NCBI RefSeq assembly: GCF_014174475.1 | Contig: NZ_JACJUD010000003.1 | Coordinates: 62,001 to 126,000 of the forward strand | Length of the DNA stretch: 64,000 nt | From: Aquipseudomonas ullengensis | GTDB taxonomy: Bacteria; Pseudomonadota; Gammaproteobacteria; Pseudomonadales; Pseudomonadaceae | Direction of reading: 5' to 3' | Shown: piece by piece, positions 9,893-17,938 of the stretch | Numbering within the stretch: the stretch's first letter is position 1 | Layout: every line of letters begins with the position of its first letter | The notes under the pieces: generated by a model | Seen by the model: the letters and a program-made list of their open reading frames with translations, nothing else | What the model was told of the DNA's origin: nothing | Databases searched by the model: none | Translations under genes and position numbers: made by a program

Positions 9893-10777
9893 ATGCGCAT
9901 GCGCCTGATGCTGCTGGGCGGCGGCAATGCCTTGGGGCAGGCGCTGATCCGCCTGGGCGCCGAAGACGATATCGGCTTCCTCGCCCCACGCCCGCCCGAG
10001 GGTGGCTGGGACGCGTCCAGCCTGACCCTGCTGCTGGACGAAACCCGTCCCGCCGCGCTGATCAACCTCGCCTACTACTTCGACTGGTTCCAGGCGGAAA
10101 CTGTCGACGAAGCCCGCTTCGCCCAGCAGGAGCGTGCGGTCGAGCGCCTGGCCGAGCTGTGCCAGCACCACAACATCCTGCTGCTGCAGCCCTCCAGCTA
10201 CCGCGTGTTCGATGGCTCGCGCGCCACCGCGTACAGCGAGAAGGATGAACCGGTGCCCCTCGGCCTGCGTGGCCAGGCCCTGCGCCGTATCGAGCAGTGC
10301 GTGCGCGCCACCTGCCCACGGCATGTGCTGCTGCGTTTCGGCTGGCTGCTGGATGACAGTGCCGAGGGCCTGCTCGGGCGCTTCCTGCACCGCGCCGAAC
10401 TGGGCCAGGAGCTGTTCATGGCCGACGACCGTCGTGGCAACCCGACCCTGGTCGACGACGCGGCGCGGGTGATCCTCGCCGTGCTCAAGCAGCTCGATTG
10501 CCAGACCCCGCTGTGGGGCACCTACCATTACGGCGCGCATGAGGCGACCACGCCGCTGGCGCTGGGCCAGGCGATTCTCGGTGATGCGCGGCCGCTGCAT
10601 CCGTTGCAGGTCCAGGAAGTCAGCGCCCAGGCCCACGCCGCGCGCTCGGATGCCGCCGACGAGCCGCAGCACGCGGTGCTGGCCTGCAAGAAGATCTTCC
10701 ATACGTTCGGCATCAAGCCGCGCGCCTGGCGAGCAGGTTTGCCGGCGTTGCTCGATCGCTTCTACCGACACAGTTGA
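9893..10777 (+). CDS. NAD(P)-dependent sugar-nucleotide reductase/epimerase-like (RmlD-like)
   Basis: 294 residues. The N-terminus MRMRLMLLGGGNALGQALI carries a GxxxxxG Rossmann motif, and LLQPSSYRVFDG, GQALRRIEQCV and VLLRFGWLLDD follow the RmlD/short-chain dehydrogenase pattern. The catalytic YxxxK is not intact: at the expected place the sequence reads GLRGQALRRIEQ, so activity is uncertain. The start chosen is the ATG at 9893; a GTG at 9869 abuts a T-tract and lacks a ribosome site. It is followed after 6 bp by an epimerase, so the two are an operon, matching from memory the PA4069-PA4068 pair of P. aeruginosa. Confidence 0.75.
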   Translation: MRMRLMLLGGGNALGQALIRLGAEDDIGFLAPRPPEGGWDASSLTLLLDETRPAALINLAYYFDWFQAETVDEARFAQQERAVERLAELCQHHNILLLQPSSYRVFDGSRATAYSEKDEPVPLGLRGQALRRIEQCVRATCPRHVLLRFGWLLDDSAEGLLGRFLHRAELGQELFMADDRRGNPTLVDDAARVILAVLKQLDCQTPLWGTYHYGAHEATTPLALGQAILGDARPLHPLQVQEVSAQAHAARSDAADEPQHAVLACKKIFHTFGIKPRAWRAGLPALLDRFYRHS

Positions 10778-10783
10778 GAGCCC

Positions 10784-11716
10784 ATGACTGACTCCCCGAT
10801 CCTGATCACTGGCGGTGCCGGCTTCATCGGTTCGCACCTGGCCGACGCCCTGCTCGCGGCCGGTTACCGCGTGCGCGTGCTGGATAACCTGTCCACCGGG
10901 CGACGCAGCAACCTGGCGCTGGACAATCCACGCCTGGAACTGCTCGAAGGCGATGTCGCCGACGCCGCACTGATGCGTCGTGCAGTGGCCGGGTGCCAGG
11001 CTGTCGCGCACCTGGCTGCGGTGGCCTCGGTACAGGCTTCGGTGGACGACCCGGTGAGCACCCACCAGAGCAATTTCATTGGCACGCTGAACCTGTGCGA
11101 AGCCATGCGCGAGGCGGGTGTGCGCCGGGTGGTATTCGCCTCCAGCGCGGCCGTCTACGGCAACAACGGCGAAGGTGTTGCGGTGCGCGAGGACACGCCC
11201 AAGGCACCGCTCACGCCCTACGCCGCCGACAAGCTGGCCAGCGAGTTTTACCTGGACTTCTACCAGCGCCAGCACGGCCTGGAACCGGCGATCTTCCGCT
11301 TCTTCAATATCTTCGGCCCGCGCCAGGATCCATCCTCGCCCTATTCCGGGGTGATCAGCATCTTCACCGAGCGTGCCCAGGCCGGCACGCCGATCAAGGT
11401 GTTCGGCGATGGCGAGCAGACCCGCGACTTCTTCTACGTCGCCGATCTGGTGCCGCTGCTGGTGCAGGCGCTGACCAACGCCCAGGTGCAGGGCGGCGCG
11501 GTGAACGTCGGGCACAACCAGTCGATCAGCCTCAACCAGTTGCTCGACGCCATTCGGGGTGTACTGGGCAGCCTGCCGCCGGTCAGCCATGGCGAGGCCC
11601 GCCCCGGCGATATCCGCCACTCGCGCGCCGACAATGGCCTGCTGCTCGAGCGCTTCCTGATGCCCCCGGCGACCCCGCTGCAAGTCGGCCTGGCCACCCT
11701 GCTGGGCCGCGCGTAG
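10784..11716 (+). CDS. NAD-dependent epimerase/dehydratase (GalE/WbpP-like)
   Basis: 310 residues of the extended short-chain dehydrogenase family. Seen: ITGGAGFIGSHLADAL (NAD-binding GxxGxxG) at 8-23, the VVFASSAAVYGN serine region, the catalytic PYAADK (YxxxK), and FNIFGPRQDP, typical of UDP-/GDP-sugar epimerases. It follows the RmlD-like gene by 6 bp. The role is probably nucleotide-sugar interconversion for cell-surface glycans; the substrate cannot be assigned. The TAG stop lies inside a GTAGGGCGG repeat, and a strong terminator follows at 11768. Confidence 0.88.
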   Translation: MTDSPILITGGAGFIGSHLADALLAAGYRVRVLDNLSTGRRSNLALDNPRLELLEGDVADAALMRRAVAGCQAVAHLAAVASVQASVDDPVSTHQSNFIGTLNLCEAMREAGVRRVVFASSAAVYGNNGEGVAVREDTPKAPLTPYAADKLASEFYLDFYQRQHGLEPAIFRFFNIFGPRQDPSSPYSGVISIFTERAQAGTPIKVFGDGEQTRDFFYVADLVPLLVQALTNAQVQGGAVNVGHNQSISLNQLLDAIRGVLGSLPPVSHGEARPGDIRHSRADNGLLLERFLMPPATPLQVGLATLLGRA

Positions 11717-11765
11717 GGCGGGTGAAACCCGCGTTGCCGATTCGCGGGTTACGCCAGCGTCGCCC
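11713..11765. repeat. GTAGGGCGG-type palindromic repeat overlapping a stop codon
   Basis: GTAGGGCGGGTGAAACCCGCG is followed by CGCGGGTTACGCC, giving a hairpin. The first bases supply the stop codon of the epimerase gene. Related repeats lie at 901 and 62266. Confidence 0.6.
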
Positions 11766-11767
11766 AC

Positions 11768-11795
11768 AAAAAAGCCCCGCACTGCGGGGCTTTTT
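11768..11795. terminator. Bidirectional intrinsic terminator
   Basis: Stem GCCCCGC/GCGGGGC with an ACT loop, flanked by AAAAA and TTTTT. It serves the rightward epimerase gene and can also serve the leftward oprG. Confidence 0.92.
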
Positions 11796-11819
11796 GCTTC
11801 GTATCTAAACGTGAGACTC

Positions 11820-11939
11820 AGGATTTCTTGAGCTAGAGCCAGACAAGGCGAGATTGGGCGAGGGCGCGGAGTTTACGAGCTGTAAATGAGCAGCCCGAGC
11901 CCAATTTCAACGCAGTATGGCCGACGATCAAGAGATCCT
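11820..11939 (-). repeat. Covarying palindromic element, copy A
   Basis: 120 bp with outer arms AGGATTTCTTGA / TCAAGAGATCCT and inner arms ATTGGGC / GCCCAAT. Between them lies the conserved core that contains GCTCATTTACA and TGTAAACTCCGCGCCCTC when read on the minus strand. It lies between the convergent epimerase and oprG genes. See copies B to E for the same core with different but self-complementary arms. Confidence 0.85.
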
Positions 11940-11945
11940 AACGGG

Positions 11946-12632
11946 CTAAAATTTGTAGCCCAGACCAACCATATAGACCCAGGGATCTACGTCCACGTCG
12001 ACTTCGACTTCACGGCCGCCGTAGTTGGTGGTGCCCTTGGTGTCGATATCGATATAACGCACCTGAGCGTTGAGCATGATGTTGTCGCTGAGCATGTAGT
12101 CCATGCCCACCTGGCCGGCCAGGCCCCAGGAGTCGTCCAGATCCAGGCTGCTGAAGCCTTTGTCTTCGGCGGAGCTGCTCAGTTTGGTGTCGTAGAACCA
12201 GGTGTAGTTGATGCCCACGCCCGCATAGGGCTGGAAGGCCGCCTTGCTGTCCATCGGGTAGTACAGCACGCTCAGGGTCGGCGGCAGTTGCTTGATCTCG
12301 CCGAGCTTGCCATTCAGGCCGGCGAACGCCCCGGGCATGCCCTTGACGCCGACGTTGTGGCTGAACGGGGTGGCGGCCAGCAGCTCAATGCCAATGTGGT
12401 CAGTGGCCATGTAGGCGAAGTTCAGGCCCAGCTGGGTGTCGCTGTCGAGGGTGGCCTTGCTGCCTGCCACGTCGGTGTCGAGGGCGCCAACCCAGATATC
12501 GCTGCTGCTCTCATGCGGGTCGACGGTGATTGCGCCGGCGCGAACGATGATGTCGCCGGCCTCGAAGGCGTGGGCCATGGGCGCGGCAATGGCCAGCGCG
12601 AGAAGGGATACCTTCAGCAGGGACTTGTGCAT
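11946..12632 (-). CDS. oprG: Outer membrane protein OprG (OmpW family)
   Basis: 228 residues from the ATG at 12632, preceded by GGAG seven bases upstream. The signal peptide KSLLKVSLLALAIAAPMAHA is cleaved before FEAGD. The mature protein has the OmpW eight-strand barrel pattern (FEAGDIIVRAG at the N-terminus, LGLNFAYMATDHIGIELLAA, and the C-terminal VYMVGLGYKF ending in phenylalanine). OmpW/OprG forms a small barrel used by hydrophobic molecules. Its promoter carries an ANR-type box (12699), in line with oxygen-regulated OprG of P. aeruginosa. Copy A of the palindromic element lies just after its stop. Confidence 0.93.
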   Translation of the reverse strand: MHKSLLKVSLLALAIAAPMAHAFEAGDIIVRAGAITVDPHESSSDIWVGALDTDVAGSKATLDSDTQLGLNFAYMATDHIGIELLAATPFSHNVGVKGMPGAFAGLNGKLGEIKQLPPTLSVLYYPMDSKAAFQPYAGVGINYTWFYDTKLSSSAEDKGFSSLDLDDSWGLAGQVGMDYMLSDNIMLNAQVRYIDIDTKGTTNYGGREVEVDVDVDPWVYMVGLGYKF

Positions 12633-12670
12633 GGTGTGCTCCATCAAGGTGTAAATGTTTGGCTGAGTTC

Positions 12671-12712
12671 ATTATCAGCAGGCCCGGTGGGGCGCTTATT
12701 GACCCAGCTCAA
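12671..12712 (-). promoter_or_regulatory. ANR/FNR-type promoter of oprG
   Basis: On the minus strand TTGAGCTGGGTCAA (12699-12712) resembles the FNR/ANR box TTGAT-N4-ATCAA. A -10 hexamer GATAAT (12671-12676) follows, so the box centre is about 41.5 bp before the predicted start, the class II activator position. Confidence 0.65.
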
Positions 12713-12767
12713 TGGCAGGGAGTGTTGCCTGGCAGCGGCGCTGCGTCAATTTGGCACAGCGCGAGGC

Positions 12768-13280
12768 CTACATCTCGTAGGGATAGATCTTCTCGGCGGC
12801 CATCTGGTAGCCGGCGCTGCCCATGTCGCTGGTGCTGGCCTCGACCTTCATCGGCCCCTCGATCCAGAACGGTTGCGACAGCTCGTCCATCATCACCCCC
12901 AGCTCGGTGGTGACGTGCACGATCTGGTTCGATGGCGGTGGCGGCACATGGATGCAGGCGCCGAAGTACGGCACGAAGAGGAACTCGGTCACCCGGCCTT
13001 CCTCGGTCACGTCGAGCGGCACGATATAGCCCGGCAGCTTGATCTGCTGGCCGTCCAGCCCTTGCACCACTGGCGCTGCCGGCGACGACTGGGTCGCTGC
13101 CGGGCCGCTTTCCGCCGCCAGGGCATCGGCCAGTTGCGAGAGGTCGTGCATCGGTGCCTGCTGCGCCGTTTGCGGCGGGGCGTCCGCTGGAATCATCTCG
13201 ACCCAGGTCAGTGTGCGTGGCTCCGCCGCCCAGAGCGGGGTGGTACAGGACAACAGCAGGGCGAACAGCAAACCACGCAT
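12768..13280 (-). CDS. DUF3299 periplasmic protein, last gene of the Zur-type ABC operon
   Basis: 170 residues from the ATG at 13280, which puts a signal peptide RGLLFALLLSCTTPLWA at the start. The conserved DUF3299 core is visible: LPGYIVPLD, then FLFVPYFGACIHVPPPPSNQIVHV with the cysteine and PPPPxNQ signature. It is the last gene of a four-gene leftward operon (DUF2796, ATPase, permease, DUF3299), in the same order as PA4063-PA4066 from memory. It is probably periplasmic and works with the transporter in metal handling, which is inference from the operon and the Zur-like site. Confidence 0.85.
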   Translation of the reverse strand: MRGLLFALLLSCTTPLWAAEPRTLTWVEMIPADAPPQTAQQAPMHDLSQLADALAAESGPAATQSSPAAPVVQGLDGQQIKLPGYIVPLDVTEEGRVTEFLFVPYFGACIHVPPPPSNQIVHVTTELGVMMDELSQPFWIEGPMKVEASTSDMGSAGYQMAAEKIYPYEM

Positions 13281-13287
13281 GACTACC

Positions 13288-14550
13288 TCACAGGCGAATC
13301 GACAATCCATCGGCTAGCGACTGCCGATAGGCGCGCCAGGCCGGCACGCTGCCCATCAGCAGGGCGGCGGCCAGGATAGCGCCGAGCAGGCTCCACTCAT
13401 AGCCGGTCGGTAGCGCCAGCGGCAGGAACAGACCGTACTGCGCCTGCACATAACCCTGGCTGGCAGCGATACCGAGGTAGAGCAGCGCCAGGCCCAGGGC
13501 GACGCCCGCCAGGGCCAGGGCCAGGGCTTCCAGCACCAACAGGCCGGCGATATGCCAGGGCCGCGCGCCCACGGAACGGAGGATGGCCATCTCGCGGCGG
13601 CGTTCGTTGAGGCTGGTGAGAATGGCGGTGAGCATGCCGATCAGCCCGGTCAGCACGACGAACAGCGAGACCACGAACAGCGCCTGCTCGGCCACGCCCA
13701 TCAGGCTCCACAGCTCCTGCAGCGCTACGCCGGGAAGGATTGCCTGCAACGGTTCGCCACGGAATTCGTTGACCTGGCGTTGCACCGCGAAGGTGGCGAT
13801 CTTGCTCTTCAGCCCCAGCAACACGGCGGTGATGGCTTGCGGCTGCAGGTGCATGGCGCGCGCCTGCTCGGCGGAAACCTTACCGGCGCCCTGGGCCGGT
13901 ACGCCGTTCTGCCAGTCGACGTGCAGCGCCTCCATGCCTTCAAGGGAAATATGCAGGGTGCGGTCCACCGGCGTACCGGTGCGGGCGAGGATGCCGACCA
14001 CGGTGAAGGGTTTGTCGCCGTGCTGGGTCAGGCTGACAGCGCTGACGCCGTGGGCCAGGACGATCTGGTCACCGAGTTTGTAGTGCAGCGCCTGCGCCAC
14101 TTCGGCACCGAGCACCACCTCGAACAGCTCGGCGAACGGCTTGCCCTCGGCCAGTTGCAGCGGCTGGGCGCGGCCATAGCGGTAGTGCTCGAAATAACCG
14201 GCATCGGTGCCGAGTACCCGGTAGCCACGGTGCGAGTCACCCAGCGACAACGGGATGGCCCACTTAACCTGCGGCTGCCGGGCCAGGGTTTCGAAACTGT
14301 CCCAGCGAATGTTGTTGGTGGCGTTGCCGATGCGGAACACCGAATACAGCAGCAGGTTCACCGAGCCCGAACGGGCGCCGACGATCAGGTCGGTGCCACT
14401 GATGGTGCTGGCGAAACTGGCGCGGGCTTCGCTGCGCACCCGCTCGACGGCGAGCAGCAGGCACACCGACAGGGCGATGGCGAACACCGTGAGCAGGGCG
14501 GTGAAGCGGCGGTTGTTGAGGCTGGCCAGGGCGATCCGTAGCAGGTGCAT
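13288..14550 (-). CDS. ABC transporter permease, MacB/FtsX type
   Basis: 420 residues from the ATG at 14550, one base after the ATPase stop; upstream in-frame sequence is antisense-like. One N-terminal transmembrane helix (ALLTVFAIALSVCLLLAV) is followed by a large periplasmic MacB-core-like domain. Three C-terminal helices close the protein (LFVVSLFVVLTGLIGML; LLVLEALALALAGVALGLALL; LLGAILAAALLMGSVPAW). RRREMAILRSVGA is the cytoplasmic coupling motif typical of the FtsX/MacB family. It is partnered with the ATPase at 14552-15259. Such permeases usually drive periplasmic mechanotransmission or export rather than import. Confidence 0.9.
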   Translation of the reverse strand: MHLLRIALASLNNRRFTALLTVFAIALSVCLLLAVERVRSEARASFASTISGTDLIVGARSGSVNLLLYSVFRIGNATNNIRWDSFETLARQPQVKWAIPLSLGDSHRGYRVLGTDAGYFEHYRYGRAQPLQLAEGKPFAELFEVVLGAEVAQALHYKLGDQIVLAHGVSAVSLTQHGDKPFTVVGILARTGTPVDRTLHISLEGMEALHVDWQNGVPAQGAGKVSAEQARAMHLQPQAITAVLLGLKSKIATFAVQRQVNEFRGEPLQAILPGVALQELWSLMGVAEQALFVVSLFVVLTGLIGMLTAILTSLNERRREMAILRSVGARPWHIAGLLVLEALALALAGVALGLALLYLGIAASQGYVQAQYGLFLPLALPTGYEWSLLGAILAAALLMGSVPAWRAYRQSLADGLSIRL

Positions 14551-14551
14551 G

Positions 14552-15259
14552 TCAGGCCTCCACGGCGCGGCTGGCGCGGTTGAGTTCGGCCAGCGAGAGG
14601 GCGCGGTCGAACAGTGGCGCCAGGCTCTGGTCATGGCTGACGAACAGCAGGCTGGCACCGGCTTCGCGGCATTCGGCGAACAGCAGGCGCAGGAACGCCT
14701 CGCGGGCGTCGGCATCCAGGGCCGAGGTTGGTTCGTCGGCGATCACCAGCTCAGGCTGGCCGATCAGGGCGCGAGCGGCGGCGACCCGTTGCTGCTGGCC
14801 GATCGACAGCGAGTCGGCGCGGCGCTGCAGCAGGTCCGCCTGCAGTCCCAGGTGTTCGAGCAGCGCAGCAGCGGCTGCATCCACACTGCCGTGGCGCTGG
14901 CGGGCACGTTCGGCACGCGTCTTGGAGAAGCGGCAGGGCAGCTCGACGTTCTCGCGCACCGAGAGAAAAGGCAGCAGGTTGAACTGCTGGAAGATGTAGC
15001 CGGTGTGATCGACACGGAAGCGGTCGCGGGCGCTGGCAGAGAGTTGCGCCAGGTCGCTGCCGAGCAGCTTCACGCTGCCACGGCCGGGCTTCTGTACCCC
15101 GCCGAGCAGGCCCAGCAGGGTGGTCTTGCCGCTGCCACTGGGGCCTTTGAGGAACAGGCTTTCGCCGGCATCCAGAGTAAACGCTGGGATATCCAGCAGC
15201 TCAGCCTGGCCGGGCCAGGCGAAGCCGAGGTCGTTGAGTTCGATCAGTGCTTGGGACAT
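14552..15259 (-). CDS. ABC transporter ATP-binding protein (MacB/LolD type)
   Basis: 235 residues. Walker A GPSGSGKTT at 39-47, Q-loop Q91, signature LSIGQQQ at 151-157, and Walker B LVIADEP at 171-177 with the catalytic glutamate 176. All catalytic motifs are intact. Gene order and spacing (one base to the permease) show an operon. It lies 118 bp downstream of the His-rich DUF2796 gene, with a family 2 REP palindrome in the gap, which may lower downstream expression. Confidence 0.93.
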   Translation of the reverse strand: MSQALIELNDLGFAWPGQAELLDIPAFTLDAGESLFLKGPSGSGKTTLLGLLGGVQKPGRGSVKLLGSDLAQLSASARDRFRVDHTGYIFQQFNLLPFLSVRENVELPCRFSKTRAERARQRHGSVDAAAAALLEHLGLQADLLQRRADSLSIGQQQRVAAARALIGQPELVIADEPTSALDADAREAFLRLLFAECREAGASLLFVSHDQSLAPLFDRALSLAELNRASRAVEA

Positions 15260-15295
15260 GGTCAGGCCGTGTGCAGGCGAAGGTGGCAGCTTACC

Positions 15296-15360
15296 GTAGG
15301 AGCGAGCTCTGCTCGCGAATCAGGCTGTGCGAGAGCTTCGCGAGCAGAGCTCGCTCCTAC
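15296..15360. repeat. REP-type palindrome, family 2
   Basis: Arms GTAGGAGCGAGCTCTGCTCG and the reverse complement ending GAGCTCGCTCCTAC. Further copies lie at 41069 and 57581. It sits inside the Zur-type operon, between the DUF2796 and ATPase genes. Confidence 0.9.
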
Positions 15361-15377
15361 AAGACTGGGGTCGGCCC

Positions 15378-15956
15378 TTAGAAACTCAGGCGCGCGTTGC
15401 CCTTGTTCAGTTCGGCACCTTGCTGGCCGCTCGGGCCGATCAGCTGTGCGTTGAGTTTTTCGGTGGCCGGGAATTGCTGGAAGAACACCGCCAGGTCGAT
15501 GGCTGTTAGGTGCTGCGGGGCGTTGCAGTCGAAGCGGTAGTCGGCGTCGACATCGGCGTGTTCATGGCTGTGCTCATGCTCCGCTTCTGTGTGTTCATGG
15601 GCCGGTTTGCCGAACAACGGGCTGTGCAGTTCCATTGCGGCGAGGGTGCAGCCGGCGGCAGCGGGCAGGTTGAACAGGCTGGCTGGTTGTTCCAGCTGTG
15701 CGCGGGCGGCGGCTACCTTGGCCTTGTCTGCGTCACTGCTGGCGGCGTGTTCGAAGCCGACCAGGTTCATCGCCGGGCTTTCCAGCTGGATCTCCAGGGT
15801 CTGGCCATCCAGCGCCACGTTCAGGCTGGCCACGCCGTGTTCGTGGGCACCAAGGCTGCCGTGCTCTTCGTGGGAGTGGTCGTGTTCATGGCTGGCGGCC
15901 TGGGCAAAGGACAATGGCAGCAGGGCGATAGACAGGGCGAGCAGGGTACGGCGCAT
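15378..15956 (-). CDS. His-rich DUF2796 protein, first gene of the Zur-type operon
   Basis: 192 residues. The signal peptide RRTLLALSIALLPLSFAQA is followed by HEHDHSHEEHGSLGAHEHG, and a second cluster HEHTEAEHEHSHEH lies near 119-132. Such clusters bind divalent metals, probably zinc, in the periplasm. A Zur-like box lies 29 bp upstream of the ATG. From memory the matching P. aeruginosa genes (PA4063-PA4066) are zinc-starvation induced. The protein probably captures or chaperones zinc for the ABC system that follows (inference). Confidence 0.87.
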   Translation of the reverse strand: MRRTLLALSIALLPLSFAQAASHEHDHSHEEHGSLGAHEHGVASLNVALDGQTLEIQLESPAMNLVGFEHAASSDADKAKVAAARAQLEQPASLFNLPAAAGCTLAAMELHSPLFGKPAHEHTEAEHEHSHEHADVDADYRFDCNAPQHLTAIDLAVFFQQFPATEKLNAQLIGPSGQQGAELNKGNARLSF

Positions 15957-15984
15957 GAATCGAACTCCGGCAAGTAAGTGTTAG

Positions 15985-15997
15985 GTTATGTTGTAAC
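15985..15997. promoter_or_regulatory. Zur-like box between DUF2796 and the divergent 16070 gene
   Basis: Read on the minus strand, GTTACAACATAAC matches 11 of 13 positions of the gammaproteobacterial Zur core GTTATAATATAAC and is palindromic. It lies upstream of the His-rich DUF2796 gene, the expected site for zinc repression. Confidence 0.65.
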
Positions 15998-16069
15998 ATT
16001 TATTTGTCGCGATTGGCCAGCCCCTGCATGCGTGGCAGCATGGCGGCCTGATGTTCGGGAGTGGGAAAG

Positions 16070-16423
16070 ATGCTGCGTATCAAGGGGCGAGTCGGCGACT
16101 GGCCGGTGGATCTGTCGGTGGAGATGGATCAGGAAGACTGGGCGCAACTGGCAGCGTTGTTGCCGCGTGACGTGCTGCCTGTCGATGTGCCTGCTGCACC
16201 GCGCACCGAAGCGCCGCCGCGCGCCCAGGACGGCCTGTGGCAAACCGCGCAGGAGTTGTTGCAGCGCGCCGGGGTGATGGAAGGCCCGCAACTGCTTGCC
16301 GAACTGGCGGCCCTGGCCGGCGGTGCGGCAGCCGGCAAGCGCTTGCTGGTGCGCTTGCGCCATTGCCCGCAGGTACAAATAGAAAGCGGCGCCGAAGCGC
16401 CGCTGTATCGCTGGATCGGCTGA
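16070..16423 (+). CDS. Conserved hypothetical protein
   Basis: 117 residues from the ATG at 16070, preceded by GGGAG eight bases upstream. It begins LRIKGRVGDWPVDLSVEMD and has a C-terminal basic segment (KRLLVRLRHC). No signal peptide, membrane helix or catalytic motif is seen. It is conserved in position in Pseudomonas next to the Zur operon (PA4062 by memory). It is divergent from the DUF2796 gene and shares its promoter region, so zinc-dependent control is possible but not shown. Its stop abuts the stop of the thioesterase gene in TGATCA. Function unknown. Confidence 0.7.
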   Translation: MLRIKGRVGDWPVDLSVEMDQEDWAQLAALLPRDVLPVDVPAAPRTEAPPRAQDGLWQTAQELLQRAGVMEGPQLLAELAALAGGAAAGKRLLVRLRHCPQVQIESGAEAPLYRWIG

Positions 16424-16861
16424 TCAGCCGGCCTGGTTGATCAGCACATCCGGGGCGCCGCGCTCGAACTGCGCGCGCAGGTCATCGGGAATGGCTGCCT
16501 TGCTGAACGCTTGCGCATCGACCATCACATAGGTGATTTCGCTGCGCGCCACGAGGCGCTGCTCGGCGTGGTGGAGGATGTCCACCTGCAGGCTGTAGGA
16601 GGTGGTGCCGAGGCGCAGCGTCTGCACCTGCAGGGCGAGCACATCATCGAAGCGTGCCGGCGAACTCCAGTCGGTCGCCATGCGCACCACCTGGCTGTCC
16701 AGGCCTCGGTCCAGCAGGCTCTGATAGCTGCCGAACAGCGTCCGGTAGAACTCAGTGACGGCTACGTCGATATAGTCGCCATAGCGCGCGTTGAACACCA
16801 CCTGCTGGGCATCGCACTCGCCGTAGCGCACGCGCAGCAGCAGGGTGAAGGGCTGGGTCAT
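16424..16861 (-). CDS. Acyl-CoA thioesterase, 4HBT/YbgC-like hotdog
   Basis: 145 residues from the ATG at 16861. The family signature RVRYGECDAQQVVFNARYGDY has the catalytic aspartate in the CDxxxVV position. The rest fits a single hotdog domain (LQVQTLRLGTTSYSLQVDI). The longer in-frame start reaches into the palindromic element copy B and is rejected. The protein should hydrolyse small or medium acyl-CoA esters in the cytosol; the substrate is unknown. It converges on the 16070 gene, and copy B of the palindromic element lies upstream of its start. Confidence 0.85.
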   Translation of the reverse strand: MTQPFTLLLRVRYGECDAQQVVFNARYGDYIDVAVTEFYRTLFGSYQSLLDRGLDSQVVRMATDWSSPARFDDVLALQVQTLRLGTTSYSLQVDILHHAEQRLVARSEITYVMVDAQAFSKAAIPDDLRAQFERGAPDVLINQAG

Positions 16862-16874
16862 ATCAAAGCCTTTA

Positions 16875-16991
16875 CGATCTTCTGAATTAGAGCCAGACAA
16901 GGCAAAAACGGCCGAGGGCGCGGAGTTTACAGTTGTAAATGAGCAGCCCGAGGCCGTTTTTAACGCAGTATGGCCGACAGTCAGGAGATCG
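16875..16991 (-). repeat. Covarying palindromic element, copy B
   Basis: 117 bp with outer arms CGATCTTCTGA / TCAGGAGATCG and inner arms AAAACGGCC / GGCCGTTTT. The core (minus strand GCTCATTTACA, GTAAACTCCGCGCCCTC) is almost identical to copies A and C. It fills the space between the thioesterase start and the ybbN stop. Confidence 0.85.
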
Positions 16992-16995
16992 TTTC

Positions 16996-17868
16996 TCAGT
17001 AGATCGCCTGGTACAGCTTGCGGCGGTACAGCGTCACCAGCGGGTGATCGTTGCCGAGCAGGTCGAACACCTGCAGCAGGGTCTTGTGGGCTATGCCTTC
17101 GGCGTAGCTGCGGTTGCGCACGAACAGCTTGAGCAGGCCGTCCAGCGCCGCCTCGTACTGCTGGCGCGCCAGTTGTTGGATGGCCAGCTGGTAGGTGGCT
17201 TCGTCATCGTTGCCGTCTTGCGCCAGGCGGCTTTTCAGCTCGGCGCTGTCCGGCAGGTCGGCGGCCTGACGCAGGAAGGTCAGCTGCGCCTTGGCGCCGG
17301 CCAGGGCCTGCTTGTGTTCGTCGCTCTTCACCGCATTGAGCACGGTTTCCGCTTCACCCAGCTCGCCGCGTTCGGCCAGGCAGCGGGCGTAGAGGATCAG
17401 CGCTGCGGCGTTCGCGTTGTTCTCGGTCAGCACCTGCTGCAACAGTGCTTCGGCCTCGCCAAAATGGCCCTCGGCGAACAGCGCCTGCGCCGCTTCCATC
17501 GGGTCGGCTACCAGCGGGGCGGGTTCGGCGACATGCGGCTTGAGCATCTCGCGAATCGCCGACTCCGGCTGCGCACCGGCGAAGCCGTCCACCGGCTGGC
17601 CGTCCTTGAACAGCACCACGGTGGGTAGGCTGCGGATGCCGAAGCGCTGGACGATGTCCTGTTCGGCGTCGCAGTCGACCTTGGCCAGCAGCAGTTCGCC
17701 GCGATACTCCTCGGCAACCTTGGCCAGCAGCGGCATCAGCGCTTTGCACGGCGCACACCATTCGGCCCAGAAGTCCACCAGCACCGGTTTGTGGAAGGAG
17801 TTCTCGATCACCAGCTGTTCGAAGCTAGCGGCGCCGGAAACGTCGAAGATGTAAGGGGTATCGCTCAT
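16996..17868 (-). CDS. ybbN: Co-chaperone YbbN (CnoX), thioredoxin-TPR protein
   Basis: 290 residues. An N-terminal thioredoxin fold carries WCAPC (C38, C41). The C-terminal 150 residues are TPR-like helices (AQALFAEGHFGEAEALLQQV; YQLAIQQLARQQYEAALDGLL). Family knowledge: CnoX/YbbN protects unfolded proteins from oxidation and hands them to GroEL. In E. coli the second cysteine of the motif is lost, whereas here both are present, so redox activity is possible. It is a cytosolic protein with ordinary length and context. Confidence 0.92.
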   Translation of the reverse strand: MSDTPYIFDVSGAASFEQLVIENSFHKPVLVDFWAEWCAPCKALMPLLAKVAEEYRGELLLAKVDCDAEQDIVQRFGIRSLPTVVLFKDGQPVDGFAGAQPESAIREMLKPHVAEPAPLVADPMEAAQALFAEGHFGEAEALLQQVLTENNANAAALILYARCLAERGELGEAETVLNAVKSDEHKQALAGAKAQLTFLRQAADLPDSAELKSRLAQDGNDDEATYQLAIQQLARQQYEAALDGLLKLFVRNRSYAEGIAHKTLLQVFDLLGNDHPLVTLYRRKLYQAIY

Positions 17869-17938
17869 GATCGATCTCGGAAAGGCGAAAGGCTGGAACT
17901 ATAGATGCGGGCGCACTGGCCTGGATACAAGGCCGGCG

